Source: Denitratisoma oestradiolicum
GTDB taxonomy: Bacteria; Pseudomonadota; Gammaproteobacteria; Burkholderiales; Rhodocyclaceae
Assembly (NCBI RefSeq): GCF_902813185.1
Contig: NZ_LR778301.1
Location: 248,001 to 312,000, forward strand
Reading direction: 5' to 3'
Length of the DNA stretch: 64,000 bases
The translations under genes were made by a program, and so were the position numbers. Each line of letters begins with the position of its first letter. Position 1 is the stretch's first letter. The notes under the pieces were generated by a model. The model had not been told where the DNA came from and did no database searches. It saw only the letters and a program-made list of their open reading frames with translations. Shown piece after piece: positions 17,470-27,078 of this stretch.

Positions 17470-18687
17470 ATGGCTACGGCGAAGGACGATAAAAAGAAGG
17501 AAATCAGTTTCGTCTGGGAAGGCAAGGACAAGGCTGGCCGCATCATGCGCGGCGAAATGCGCGCGGGGGGCGAGGCGGTGGTTCAGGCCACCCTGCGGCG
17601 CCAGGGCATCCTGGTCAGCAAGATCAAAAAGCAGGCCAGTGGCGGCGGCGGCAAGGTCACCGCCAAGGACATCACTCTGTTTACCCGGCAACTGGCCACC
17701 ATGATGAAGGCTGGCGTGCCCCTGCTCCAGTCCTTCGATATTGTTGGCAAGGGTTCCTCCAACCCAGCAGTGGCCAAGCTTTTGTTCGACATCAAGACCG
17801 AGGTGGAAACCGGTTCCAGTCTGAATCAGGCCTTTCGCAAGTACCCCATGTACTTCGACCTGCTGTTCTGCAACCTGGTGGAGGCCGGCGAGCAGGCGGG
17901 CATCCTGGAAATGCTGCTGGACCGGCTGGCCAGCTACAAGGAAAAGATCCTGGCCATCCAGTCCAAGATCAAGAGCGCCCTGTTCTATCCCATCGCGGTG
18001 GTCATGGTGGCCTTTGTGGTGACCGCGATCCTGATGATCTTCGTGGTACCCCAGTTCAAGTCCGTGTTCTCCGGCTTCGGTGCCGACCTGCCGGCACCAA
18101 CCCTGGTAGTGGTGGGAATTTCCGACTTTTTCGTCAAGTATTGGTATGTCATCTTTGGTGGTCTCGGTGGGGGTGTTTACGGTTTTCTCAACCTCTGGAA
18201 GCGATCCCGGAAGGTGCAGATATTCATGGATCGACTATCCCTCAAGTTGCCGGTCTTCGGCGATCTGCTGACGAAAGCCACCATTGCCCGCTGGGCACGT
18301 ACCCTGTCCACCATGTTTGCTGCCGGCGTACCCCTGGTCGAGGCTCTGGACTCCGTGGGCGGCGCGGCGGGCAACTATGTCTACGCCACGGCCACCAAAC
18401 AGATCCAGGCCGAGGTCTCCACCGGCAACAGCCTCACGGTGGCCATGCAGAACGCCAATGTCTTCCCCTCCATGGTCCTCCAGATGGTGGCCATTGGCGA
18501 GGAGTCCGGTCAACTGGATAGCATGCTGAGCAAGGTGGCGGACTTTTTCGAGGCGGAAGTGGATGACGCGGTCGAGGCCCTGTCCAGCCTGATGGAGCCC
18601 ATCATCATGGCTTTCCTGGGCGTGGTGGTGGGGGGGATGGTGGTGGCCATGTATCTGCCGATCTTCAAGCTTGGCGCCGTGGTCTGA
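17470..18687 (+). CDS. pilC: Type IV pilus inner-membrane platform protein PilC (GspF family)
   Basis: The 405-residue protein has two GspF domains and three membrane segments (for example FYPIAVVMVAFVVTAILMIFVVPQF). Conserved stretches are FTRQLATMMKAGVPLLQSFDI in the first half and WARTLSTMFAAGVPLVEALDSVGGAAGN in the second. It forms the inner-membrane base of the pilus that the PilB/PilT motors act on. AGGGAG lies just before ATG 17470. It shares one base with pilD (TGATG). No pilB lies in the window upstream, where the classic pilB-pilC-pilD order would place it. Confidence 0.95.
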   Translation: MATAKDDKKKEISFVWEGKDKAGRIMRGEMRAGGEAVVQATLRRQGILVSKIKKQASGGGGKVTAKDITLFTRQLATMMKAGVPLLQSFDIVGKGSSNPAVAKLLFDIKTEVETGSSLNQAFRKYPMYFDLLFCNLVEAGEQAGILEMLLDRLASYKEKILAIQSKIKSALFYPIAVVMVAFVVTAILMIFVVPQFKSVFSGFGADLPAPTLVVVGISDFFVKYWYVIFGGLGGGVYGFLNLWKRSRKVQIFMDRLSLKLPVFGDLLTKATIARWARTLSTMFAAGVPLVEALDSVGGAAGNYVYATATKQIQAEVSTGNSLTVAMQNANVFPSMVLQMVAIGEESGQLDSMLSKVADFFEAEVDDAVEALSSLMEPIIMAFLGVVVGGMVVAMYLPIFKLGAVV

Positions 18688-19541
18688 TGGAGGAACTGCT
18701 GCATTACCCCGGCTACCTCGTTGGTATTTGTTCCCTGCTGGGCCTGATCATCGGCAGCTTTCTCAATGTCGTGATCCATCGACTGCCCAAGATGATGGAG
18801 AACGAATGGGCGCGGCAATGCGCCGAGTTGCGCGGTGAGGAAGCCCCGGCCATCGAGCCCCTGAGCCTTTCCCGGCCGGCCTCCCATTGTCCGGATTGTG
18901 GCCACGCCATTTCCGCCCTGGAAAACATTCCCCTGCTGAGCTGGCTGCTGCTGGGGGGGCGCTGCCGGGCCTGCCGGAAACCCATCAGTCCCCGCTATCC
19001 CCTGGTGGAGGCCCTGACTGGTGCCCTTTTCGCTCTGGCCGCCTGGAAGCTGGGGTCGGGCTGGCCCCTGGTTGGCGCCCTGTTTTTCCTGGCCGCTGCC
19101 GTCGCCCTCACTTTCATCGATTTCGACACCCAATTGCTGCCCGACGACATCACCCTGCCCCTGCTCTGGGCCGGACTGCTGTTCAATCTGGGTGGCGCAT
19201 TCACCGATCTCTCCAGCGCCGTCATCGGCGCCGCCGCCGGTTACCTCTCCCTCTGGCTGGTCTATTGGGCCTTCAAGCTGGCTACCGGCAAGGAAGGCAT
19301 GGGCCATGGTGACTTCAAGCTGCTGGCGGCCATCGGGGCCTGGCTGGGCTGGCAGATGCTGCCCCTGACCATCCTGTTCTCCTCCTTTGTCGGCGCCCTG
19401 GTGGGCATCCTGTTGATCGTGCTGGCCCGCCATGGTCGCCATGTTCCCATCCCCTTCGGTCCCTACCTGGCCACCGCCGGGGTCATCGCCCTGTTCTGGG
19501 GTCCGGCCCTGACCCGGGCCTGGCTGGGCCACTTGCAATAG
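18687..19541 (+). CDS. pilD: Prepilin peptidase / N-methyltransferase PilD
   Basis: The 284-residue membrane protease has the cytoplasmic zinc-binding cysteines CPDC...CRAC between the first two membrane segments. The two catalytic aspartates lie in FIDFDTQLLPDDIT and GHGDFKLLAAIGAW. It cleaves type IV prepilin leaders and methylates the new N terminus in the inner membrane. The start overlaps the pilC stop (TGATG). No coaE or zapD follows; the next unit is fmdB with its own promoter. Confidence 0.96.
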   Translation: MEELLHYPGYLVGICSLLGLIIGSFLNVVIHRLPKMMENEWARQCAELRGEEAPAIEPLSLSRPASHCPDCGHAISALENIPLLSWLLLGGRCRACRKPISPRYPLVEALTGALFALAAWKLGSGWPLVGALFFLAAAVALTFIDFDTQLLPDDITLPLLWAGLLFNLGGAFTDLSSAVIGAAAGYLSLWLVYWAFKLATGKEGMGHGDFKLLAAIGAWLGWQMLPLTILFSSFVGALVGILLIVLARHGRHVPIPFGPYLATAGVIALFWGPALTRAWLGHLQ

Positions 19542-19582
19542 CCCCAGACGACCCCATCTGGGCATTCGGATCCAGGTGAAAT

Positions 19583-19611
19583 CCTTTGGTCTGAGGCCCT
19601 TACGCTATAAT
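19583..19611 (+). promoter_or_regulatory. Probable promoter for fmdB-DUF502
   Basis: A perfect TATAAT (19606-19611) lies 26 bases before the fmdB ATG. The -35 region is weak (CCTTTG at 19583-19588 with 17-base spacing). Confidence 0.5.
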
Positions 19612-19636
19612 TCGCCCCTTTTTCGCGGAGCCACCC

Positions 19637-19900
19637 ATGCCCATCTATGCCTATCGCTGCAACAGTTGCGGTCTGGAGAAGGATGTTCTGCAGAAGATGA
19701 GTGATGCTCCACTCACCACCTGCCCGGACTGCAAGCAGGAGAGTTTCAGCAAACAATTGACCGCCCCCGGCTTCCAGCTCAAGGGAAGCGGCTGGTACGC
19801 CACCGACTTCAAGGGCGGCGGTGCTCCCGCGCCCAAGAACGACAATCCGCCCCCCTGCCAGGGCGGCACCGGCACCTGCCCCTCCGCCAGTTGCGGCTGA
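19637..19900 (+). CDS. FmdB-family zinc ribbon protein
   Basis: The 87-residue protein begins MPIYAYRCNSCGLEKDVLQK and has two CxxC pairs (CNSC and CPDC) that form a zinc ribbon, then a Gly/Pro-rich tail. The family was named from a putative regulator next to formamidase genes; its true role is unknown. It precedes DUF502 and aspS, a conserved betaproteobacterial order. TATAAT lies 26 bases before its start. Confidence 0.88.
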   Translation: MPIYAYRCNSCGLEKDVLQKMSDAPLTTCPDCKQESFSKQLTAPGFQLKGSGWYATDFKGGGAPAPKNDNPPPCQGGTGTCPSASCG

Positions 19901-19901
19901 C

Positions 19902-20522
19902 TTGAAAAAGTACTTCATTACCGGCCTGTTGATCTGGGTACCCCTGGCGATCACCGCCTGGGTGCTGGCGGCCATCGTCCGCACCATGGATCAATCCCTG
20001 TTGCTGCTGCCGGCCGGCCTGCGGCCGGAACAACTGCTGGGTTTCTACGTGCCCGGCATTGGCGTCCTGCTGACCCTGCTGGTGGTGTTCCTGACCGGCC
20101 TGGTCACGGCCAACTTCATCGGCCAGCGCCTGATCCGCTTCTGGGAAGGCATCCTGGCCCGCATCCCGGTGGTGAAGTCGGTCTATTACAGCGTCAAGCA
20201 GGTTTCCGATACCCTGTTCTCTTCCAGCGGAGAGGCCTTCCGCAAGGCCCTTCTGGTGGAGTATCCGCGCAAGGGCTGCTGGACCGTCGCCTTCATGACC
20301 GGCCAGCCCGGCGGCGATGTGGTGAACTACCTGCAAGGGGAGTGGATCAGCGTCTATGTGCCCACCACCCCCAACCCCACCTCGGGCTTTTTCCTGATGA
20401 TGCCCAAGGCCGATGTGATCGAGCTGGAAATGAGCGTGGACGAGGCTCTCAAGTACATCATCTCCATGGGCGTGGTGGCGCCGCCGCTGCCCAATCCCAT
20501 GGGTCGGGCCCAGAACGAATAA
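19902..20522 (+). CDS. DUF502 family membrane protein
   Basis: The protein of about 206 residues has two membrane segments ([21 protein letters not shown] and [20 protein letters not shown]) and the conserved soluble stretch [22 protein letters not shown]. Its function is unknown. The frame is open upstream from within fmdB, but the family begins at LKKYFITG, so I place the start at TTG 19902, one base past the fmdB stop. No ATG is available there, so the start is uncertain. A hairpin-T6 element follows before aspS. Confidence 0.83.
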   Translation: MKKYFITGLLIWVPLAITAWVLAAIVRTMDQSLLLLPAGLRPEQLLGFYVPGIGVLLTLLVVFLTGLVTANFIGQRLIRFWEGILARIPVVKSVYYSVKQVSDTLFSSSGEAFRKALLVEYPRKGCWTVAFMTGQPGGDVVNYLQGEWISVYVPTTPNPTSGFFLMMPKADVIELEMSVDEALKYIISMGVVAPPLPNPMGRAQNE

Positions 20523-20545
20523 CCCCCTTTTATTTGAACGTCATC

Positions 20546-20565
20546 CCGCCGTCAGGCGGTTTTTT
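20546..20565 (+). terminator. Terminator-like hairpin directly before aspS
   Basis: CCGCC-GTCA-GGCGG followed by TTTTTT, ending nine bases before the aspS ATG. It lies 24 bases after the DUF502 stop. Its closeness to the aspS ribosome site (GGAATTGAA) leaves no room for a separate promoter after it, so it could act as an attenuator or a partial terminator. Confidence 0.7.
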
Positions 20566-20574
20566 GGAATTGAA

Positions 20575-22371
20575 ATGCGCACCCATTATTGCGGCCAGTT
20601 GAACGCCGGACTTACCGACCAGATCGTCACCCTTTGTGGCTGGGCCCATCGCCGCCGCGACCATGGCGGCGTGATTTTCATCGACCTCAGGGACCGGGAA
20701 GGCCTGGCCCAGGTGGTCTGCGACCCGGACCGGGCCGAGATGTTCAGCCGCGCCGAGACCGTGCGCAACGAATTCGTGCTGCGGGTCACCGGCAAGGTGC
20801 GCCGCCGCCCCGTTGGCACCGAGAATACCAATCTGGCCTCCGGCGAGATCGAGGTGCTGTGCCATGAGATCGAGATTCTCAACGCCGCCGTGACCCCGCC
20901 TTTCCAGTTGGACGAAGAGAACCTCTCCGAGAATGTGCGCCTGACCCACCGGGTCATCGACCTGCGCCGGCCCCAGATGCAGAAGAACCTGATGCTGCGC
21001 TACCAGGTAGCCCGAGCCTTCCGCCGTTTCCTCGACGACCAGGGCTTCATCGATGTGGAAACGCCGATGCTGACCAAGAGCACCCCCGAGGGTGCACGGG
21101 ACTACCTAGTGCCCTCACGGGTCCATCCCGGCCAGTTCTTCGCCCTGCCCCAGTCGCCCCAGCTCTTCAAGCAGTTGCTGATGGTGGCTGGCTACGACCG
21201 CTATTACCAGATCACCAAGTGCTTCCGGGACGAGGACCTGCGGGCCGATCGTCAGCCCGAGTTCACCCAGGTGGATATCGAGACCTCCTTCATGAGCGAG
21301 CAGAAGATCACTGCCCTGATGGAGGAAATGATCCGCACAGTGTTCAAGGAGACCCTGGACACCGAGCTGCCCAATCCTTTCCCCCGCATCAGCCACGCCG
21401 AAGCCATGCGTCGCTTCGGCTCCGACAAGCCCGATCTGCGGGTCACCCTGGAGCTCACCGACGTCACCGACGCCGTGGCCGACGTGGCTTTCAAGGTCTT
21501 TTCCGGCCCCGCCACGACCGGCGGCCGTGTCGCGGCCATTCGCGTTCCCGGTGGCAGCAGTCTCTCCCGCAGCGAGATCGACGGCTACACCGAGTTCGTC
21601 AAGATCTACGGCGCCAAGGGCCTGGCCTACATCAAGATCAATGACGTCAGCCAGTTGAACGAAACCGGCCTCCAGTCCCCCATCGTCAAGAACCTCCACG
21701 AGCGGGCGCTGACGACCATCATGGAGCGCACCGGCGCCCAGAACGGCGACCTGATCTTCTTCGGCGCTGACAAGACCAAGGTGGTGAACGACGCCCTGGG
21801 CGCCCTGCGCTTCAAGCTGGGCCACGAGAAGGGCTATCTGAATGGCAAGGCCTGGGAGCCGGTCTGGGTGGTGGACTTCCCCATGTTCGAGTACGACGAG
21901 GAAGACAAGCGCTGGACCGCCTGCCACCATCCCTTCACCGCCCCCAAGGATGGCCACGAGGAATTCCTCAAGACCGATCCGGGCCAGTGCCTGGCCAAGG
22001 CCTACGACCTGGCCCTGAACGGCTGGGAAATCGGCGGCGGCTCGGTGCGTATCCACAAGGCCGACGTCCAGGCTCGGGTCTTCGAAGCTCTGGCCATCGG
22101 CCCCGAGGAACAGCAGGCCAAGTTCGGCTTCCTGCTGGATGCCCTGAAGTACGGCGCCCCGCCCCACGGCGGCCTGGCCTTCGGCCTGGATCGCATCGTC
22201 ACCATGATGACCGGCGCCGAATCCATCCGCGACGTGATTGCCTTCCCCAAGACCCAGCGCGCCCAGTGCCTGCTCACCGACGCCCCCTCCAGCGTGGACG
22301 AGAAGCAGTTGCGGGAGCTTCATGTGCGTCTGCGTCAGAAGGTGGAAACCCAGGTGGAAGTGAGTAAATAG
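20575..22371 (+). CDS. aspS: Aspartyl-tRNA synthetase, probably non-discriminating (Asp/Asn)
   Basis: The 598-residue product has the bacterial AspRS layout: an OB-fold anticodon domain, a class II core with motif 2 ([20 protein letters not shown]), and the GAD insertion. The N-terminal [14 protein letters not shown] has His where discriminating E. coli AspRS has Leu; that His is known from Pseudomonas aeruginosa to favour charging tRNA(Asn) too. So it probably makes Asp-tRNA(Asn) for GatCAB amidation, but this is inference. In E. coli aspS is followed by nudB; here a toxin cassette intervenes. Confidence 0.95.
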   Translation: MRTHYCGQLNAGLTDQIVTLCGWAHRRRDHGGVIFIDLRDREGLAQVVCDPDRAEMFSRAETVRNEFVLRVTGKVRRRPVGTENTNLASGEIEVLCHEIEILNAAVTPPFQLDEENLSENVRLTHRVIDLRRPQMQKNLMLRYQVARAFRRFLDDQGFIDVETPMLTKSTPEGARDYLVPSRVHPGQFFALPQSPQLFKQLLMVAGYDRYYQITKCFRDEDLRADRQPEFTQVDIETSFMSEQKITALMEEMIRTVFKETLDTELPNPFPRISHAEAMRRFGSDKPDLRVTLELTDVTDAVADVAFKVFSGPATTGGRVAAIRVPGGSSLSRSEIDGYTEFVKIYGAKGLAYIKINDVSQLNETGLQSPIVKNLHERALTTIMERTGAQNGDLIFFGADKTKVVNDALGALRFKLGHEKGYLNGKAWEPVWVVDFPMFEYDEEDKRWTACHHPFTAPKDGHEEFLKTDPGQCLAKAYDLALNGWEIGGGSVRIHKADVQARVFEALAIGPEEQQAKFGFLLDALKYGAPPHGGLAFGLDRIVTMMTGAESIRDVIAFPKTQRAQCLLTDAPSSVDEKQLRELHVRLRQKVETQVEVSK

Positions 22372-22448
22372 CAGAGAGCCCATCTGTAGGCATTTTCAGA
22401 GTTGCAACCTACGAACTAAAAAATCGACTCAGACTATTTCTCTGACGA

Positions 22449-22775
22449 ATGATGCTCGATTCGATCACTATCACCGCTGCAGCAACCCGTGCCGCTTACG
22501 CAGCCAGCGGCGCGGCGCGGGTGCTGGTGTTCGGTTCCTATGCGAGAGGCGATGCTGGGGAGGATTCCGATCTGGACCTGATCGTCATCGAACCCCAATT
22601 CACAGACAAGGCTGCGGAATACCTGGCGATTCGTAGCGCCATTGGCCGTCTGGGTGTGGGGGTGGATGTGTTGTTGTTCTCGGAAGCAGAGTTCTCCCGC
22701 CGTAGTCAGGTACCGGGTACCGTGCCCTATTGGGCCAAGCGGGAAGGCAAGGTACTGTATGAGCGCAGCGCTTGA
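22449..22775 (+). CDS. MNT-type nucleotidyltransferase (MntA-like antitoxin)
   Basis: The 108-residue protein has the minimal nucleotidyltransferase signature FGSYARGDAGEDSDLDLIVIE, with the two active-site aspartates and a later Asp in GVDVLLFSE. Characterised MntA proteins AMPylate and neutralise a partner HEPN RNase toxin, encoded next to them as here. ATG 22449 and 22452 are both possible and lack a clear ribosome site. The upstream 77 bases are more AT-rich than the surroundings, as often at acquired modules. The HEPN start lies 17 bases inside this gene. Confidence 0.87.
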   Translation: MMLDSITITAAATRAAYAASGAARVLVFGSYARGDAGEDSDLDLIVIEPQFTDKAAEYLAIRSAIGRLGVGVDVLLFSEAEFSRRSQVPGTVPYWAKREGKVLYERSA

Positions 22776-23154
22776 GGAAGCCATGCGCTTGTTGCGTATG
22801 GCAGAACGCGATCAGCGGGCTTTTCTGACCCTGTGCAATGCAGTCGCAGCGGAAGATTTTCCGGTGGCTGCTTTCCATGCCCAGCAGGCCGTGGAGAAAT
22901 CCTTAAAAGCTGTGCTCTGCCGGCATCAAGTAAGTTTTCGGCGTACCCATGACCTGCTCGAACTGGCGGGGCGAGTTTTGGAAGCTGGCATTTCCCTGCC
23001 AGTCAGCGATGAAACCCTGCTACGTATGAGCCCCTATGCGGTGGAGTTTCGTTATGACGATCAGGCACTGCCTCTGATTACTGCGGATGCCGCAGAGAAG
23101 GCCGTTGCCAGCTGTGTGGAGTGGTGTCGCCAGCAACTCCGAGAGCAACAGTGA
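22759..23154 (+). CDS. HEPN-domain protein (probable RNase toxin partner of MNT)
   Basis: The 131-residue protein begins MSAALEEAMRLLRMAERDQRA, and ATG 22759 is preferred over longer forms in the same frame. It has the HEPN family pattern HAQQAVEKSLKAVLC followed by FRRTHDLLELA, the conserved THDL helix. The canonical RX4-6H RNase motif is not clearly present, so nuclease activity is unproven; it may belong to the PF05168-type rather than HepT proper. It overlaps mnt by 17 bases, and its stop overlaps the RNase GTG start (GTGA). Confidence 0.83.
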   Translation: MSAALEEAMRLLRMAERDQRAFLTLCNAVAAEDFPVAAFHAQQAVEKSLKAVLCRHQVSFRRTHDLLELAGRVLEAGISLPVSDETLLRMSPYAVEFRYDDQALPLITADAAEKAVASCVEWCRQQLREQQ

Positions 23155-23534
23155 AACCCCTCAAACGTCACATCCTGCGGGCACTGGGGTTCCCGGTCCT
23201 TTTCCTTTGGCTGGCAGCAGCCTGCGGCATGTGTCTGGCAGGGGAAGTCTCCCCATTGCCCGGAAATGTCGCCGCTTCTGACCTCCCTCCGGAAGCCCGC
23301 CAGACCCTGCGTCTGATCGAGCAGGGCGGCCCCTTTCCCTACCGGCGCGACGGCATCGTCTTCGGCAACCGGGAACACCGTTTACCGGGACGCTCCAGGG
23401 GCCACTACCGGGAATACACCGTCCCCACCCCCGGCAGCCGAGACCGGGGTGCCCGGCGTATTGTCGCCGGCCGGGAAGGGGAGCGTTATTACAGTCCCGA
23501 TCACTACCGCCATTTCCTGAGCATCCGCCCATGA
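23151..23534 (+). CDS. Secreted guanyl-specific ribonuclease (RNase Sa/barnase-type fold)
   Basis: The 127-residue protein starts at a GTG overlapping the HEPN stop. It has a signal-like hydrophobic stretch (PVLFLWLAAACGMCLAG) and then a mature domain closely resembling Streptomyces RNase Sa: LPPEARQTLRLIEQGGPFPY, YREYTVPTPGSRDRGARRIV and YYSPDHYRHF. The Glu of YREYT, the Arg of ARRIV and the His of PDHY correspond to the catalytic triad. It should cleave RNA after guanine outside the cytosol. It overlaps its barstar-like inhibitor by ATGA, the classic toxin/immunity pairing. Confidence 0.88.
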   Translation: MKPLKRHILRALGFPVLFLWLAAACGMCLAGEVSPLPGNVAASDLPPEARQTLRLIEQGGPFPYRRDGIVFGNREHRLPGRSRGHYREYTVPTPGSRDRGARRIVAGREGERYYSPDHYRHFLSIRP

Positions 23535-23965
23535 ACTACGACAAACTGCTGGGGCAGGTGGCCCGGGCCGGGGTCTATCACCTGCCCGCCGACGGCCGCG
23601 AGGCACTGATCCGGGGGGCCGAGGCCAACGGCTGTGTGGTGTTTGCGGTGGACCTGTCCGGCGCCCGGGACAAGGCGGGCCTGCTGGAAACCATCGGCAG
23701 GACCATGGCCTTCCCCGAATGGTTCGGCCACAATCTGGATGCCCTGCTGGACTGCCTGGCGGACCTGGGCTGGCGTCCGGGGGAGGGCTATCTGGTGCTG
23801 CTGGACCATTGCGACGGCATTCACGGCCGGGCCGAGGCGGACTTCGTCGCCACCCTTCAAGTATTCGAGGCCGCCGCCGCCGAATGGCGGGAGCAGGGCA
23901 TCGCCTTCTGGTGTTTTGTGGACATGCAGGCCGATGGCCTGGCCTGGCTGCCCCGGGTGCCATGA
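23531..23965 (+). CDS. Barstar-family ribonuclease inhibitor
   Basis: The 144-residue cytosolic protein has the barstar signature FPEWFGHNLDALLDCLADL, with acidic and aromatic residues that plug the RNase active site. It should protect the cell from the ribonuclease encoded immediately upstream, whose stop overlaps its ATG. It is longer than Bacillus barstar (about 90 residues), as proteobacterial homologues often are. Family C repeats begin soon after its stop. Confidence 0.9.
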   Translation: MNYDKLLGQVARAGVYHLPADGREALIRGAEANGCVVFAVDLSGARDKAGLLETIGRTMAFPEWFGHNLDALLDCLADLGWRPGEGYLVLLDHCDGIHGRAEADFVATLQVFEAAAAEWREQGIAFWCFVDMQADGLAWLPRVP

Positions 23966-24057
23966 GCGTCCCGCCTGGAACCGCGCCGCGCCGCATGGCC
24001 GCCCAAAGGCGCGGCAGCGTTGCCCACGGAGCCGGCTTTAGCCGGCGAACCACCGTC

Positions 24058-24164
24058 ACCCCCTCCCGCGGGGAGGGGGCCGGGGGGAGGGTACTCCAAT
24101 TCCCCACGGGGTTCGCCCCGCGAACCCCCTCCCGCGGGGAGGGGGCTGGGGGGAGGGTTCTCCA
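24058..24164 (+). repeat. Two copies of a CCCTCCCGCGGGGAGGG palindromic element
   Basis: Copies at 24058-24098 and 24123-24164 share CCCCTCCCGCGGGGAGGGGGC, (C/T)GGGGGGAGGG and T-CTCCA. They resemble the palindromes found in the RNB and livF genes in base composition and layout. Between them lies CCCCACGGGG and GTTCGCCCCGCGAAC, both able to pair. The second copy ends at the nudB GTG start and supplies its GGAGG. Bases 23966-24057 hold nothing I can name beyond small hairpins such as GCCGGCTTTAGCCGGC. Confidence 0.8.
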
Positions 24165-24647
24165 GTGAGTTTCAAGCGTCCGGTCTCGGTGCTGGTGGTG
24201 ATCCACACCCCGGACCTGCAAGTGCTGCTGCTGGAACGGGCCGGCCATCCGGGTTTCTGGCAATCCGTCACCGGCAGCCAAGAGGAGGGCGAAGCCCTGC
24301 TGGCCACCGCCCGCCGGGAGGTGGTCGAGGAAACCGGAATTGTTGAGGGAGCGCTGCTGGACTGGCGCATCCGCAACCGTTACGAAATCTTCCCCCAGTG
24401 GCGCCATCGTTACGCTCCCGGCGTCAGCCACAACGAGGAACACGTATTCAGCCTCTGTGTGCCTGCCGCCGTCCCGGTGGTGATGGCCCCCAGCGAGCAC
24501 CTGGCCCAGCGCTGGCTGCCCTGGCGGGAAGCCGCGGATGCCTGTTTTTCCTGGAGCAACCGGGACGCGATCCTGATGCTGCCCTTCCTCGCCTCTAATG
24601 CGCATGGTTGCCAACCCCCCCCCAGGGATGCTAATGCGCCAAAGTAA
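24165..24647 (+). CDS. nudB: Dihydroneopterin triphosphate diphosphatase
   Basis: The 160-residue Nudix hydrolase begins [20 protein letters not shown] and has the Nudix box [20 protein letters not shown] plus TGI. NudB removes pyrophosphate from dihydroneopterin triphosphate in folate synthesis. The start is GTG 24165, with GGAGG at 24152-24156 that belongs to a repeat. The last ~17 residues ([16 protein letters not shown]) are read from the start of a family A repeat and include a 9-C run, so the native C terminus was probably near LPFLASN. In E. coli nudB follows aspS directly. Confidence 0.88.
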   Translation: MSFKRPVSVLVVIHTPDLQVLLLERAGHPGFWQSVTGSQEEGEALLATARREVVEETGIVEGALLDWRIRNRYEIFPQWRHRYAPGVSHNEEHVFSLCVPAAVPVVMAPSEHLAQRWLPWREAADACFSWSNRDAILMLPFLASNAHGCQPPPRDANAPK

Positions 24648-24738
24648 CGCCGCCCATCCCCGCCCCGGGGCGGGGCTACTCATCGGCTCACTGCGCTCGA
24701 TGGTCACACTCGGCTCCGGCACAGCTTTTTCACGTTAA
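24595..24738 (+). repeat. Family A repeat, copy 3
   Basis: It contains CAGGGATGCTAATGCGCCAAAG, TAACGCCGCCCATCCCC, a perfect CCCCGCCCCGGGGCGGGG palindrome, CATCGGCTCACTGCGCTCGAT, CACTCGGCTCCGG and CTTTTTCACGTTAA. The nudB stop codon lies inside it, and its right end may form the miaB -35 box. Confidence 0.88.
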
Positions 24739-24754
24739 GCCCGCGCCGTATAAT
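24727..24754 (+). promoter_or_regulatory. Probable promoter of the miaB-lnt operon
   Basis: A perfect TATAAT at 24749-24754, with TTTTCA (24727-24732, 4 of 6 matches) 16 bases upstream. The -35 box is formed by the conserved right end of a family A repeat. Confidence 0.6.
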
Positions 24755-24784
24755 TTCCTCCACCCCCAAGTTTTCCAGACGCCC

Positions 24785-26124
24785 ATGACCAAGAAAGTGT
24801 TCATCCGTACCTTCGGGTGCCAGATGAACGAATACGATTCCGACAAGATGCTGGACGTGCTCGCGGCTGGCGAAGGCACGATCCGTACCGACAATCCCGA
24901 GGAAGCCGACATCATCCTGTTCAACACCTGCTCGGTGCGGGAGAAGGCCCAGGAGAAGGTGTTCCACGACCTGGGCCGGGTGCGTCACCTGAAGCAGCAG
25001 AAGCCGGATCTGGTGATCGGCGTCGGTGGTTGCGTGGCCAGCCAGGAAGGGGCGGCCATCGTCGCCCGGGCGCCCTATGTGGACCTGGTGTTCGGTCCCC
25101 AGACCCTGCACCGCCTGCCCCAGTTGATCGCCGCCCGGCGCGCGAGCGGCAAGTCCCAGGTGGACATTTCCTTCCCCGAGATCGAGAAGTTCGACCACCT
25201 GCCCGCCGCCCGGGTGGAGGGCACGTCCGCCTTCGTTTCCATCATGGAAGGCTGCTCCAAGTTCTGCACCTTCTGCATCGTGCCCTACACCCGGGGCGAG
25301 GAAGTCTCCCGTCCCATGGCGGACATCCTGGCCGAGGTGGCCAACCTGACCGGTCAGGGCGTTAAGGAAGTGACCCTGCTGGGACAGAACGTGAATGCCT
25401 ACCGGGGTGCCATGGACGAGGAGGATGGCGACGAGACCGCCGACCTGGCCTTCCTGATCGAGACCATCGCCGAGATGCCGGGTATCGAGCGCATCCGCTA
25501 CACCACCTCCCATCCCAGGGAAATGAGCCAGCGCCTGATCGACGTCTACGCCCGGGTGCCCAAGCTGGTGTCTCATCTGCATCTGCCGGTGCAGTCCGGT
25601 TCCGACCGCATCCTTGCCGCCATGAAGCGGGGCTACACGGCCCTGGAGTACAAGTCCGTCATCAGGAAGCTCAGGGCCGCCCGGCCCGACATTTCCCTCT
25701 CATCGGACTTCATCATCGGCTTCCCCGGCGAGACGGAGGAGGACTTCGAGAAAACCATGAAGCTGATCGAGGACGTGGGTTTCGACAGCAGTTTCTTTTT
25801 CATCTACAGCCCCCGTCCCGGCACACCGGCGGCGGAAATGGCCGACGAGACACCCGAAGCCGAAAAGACCCGGCGTCTGATTCGCCTGCAACAGCGCATC
25901 GAAGCCATGGCGCTGGAAATATCCAAATCCATGGTCGGCACTGTGCAGCGGGTACTGGTGGAAGGTCATGCCAAGAAGGATGCCAACGAACTGGCGGCCC
26001 GCACCGACAACAACCGGGTGGTGAATTTTCCCGGCCATCCGCGCCTGATCGGCCAGTTCATCGATCTGACCATCACTGGGGCACTGCCCCACAGTTTGCG
26101 GGGCGAACTGCGGACCCGGGAATC

Positions 26125-26128
<4 letters not shown>
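24785..26128 (+). CDS. miaB: tRNA-2-methylthio-N6-dimethylallyladenosine synthase
   Basis: The 447-residue protein begins [20 protein letters not shown]. It has the UPF0004 domain with three iron-sulfur cysteines (FGCQMN, NTCSVR and VGGCVASQ) and the radical SAM motif [13 protein letters not shown] domain ends it. It methylthiolates i6A37 in tRNA. It leads the classical miaB-phoH-ybeY-corC-lnt operon, overlapping phoH by ATGA, with TATAAT about 30 bases upstream of its start. Confidence 0.97.
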
Positions 26129-27077
<949 letters not shown>

Positions 27078-27078
<1 letters not shown>

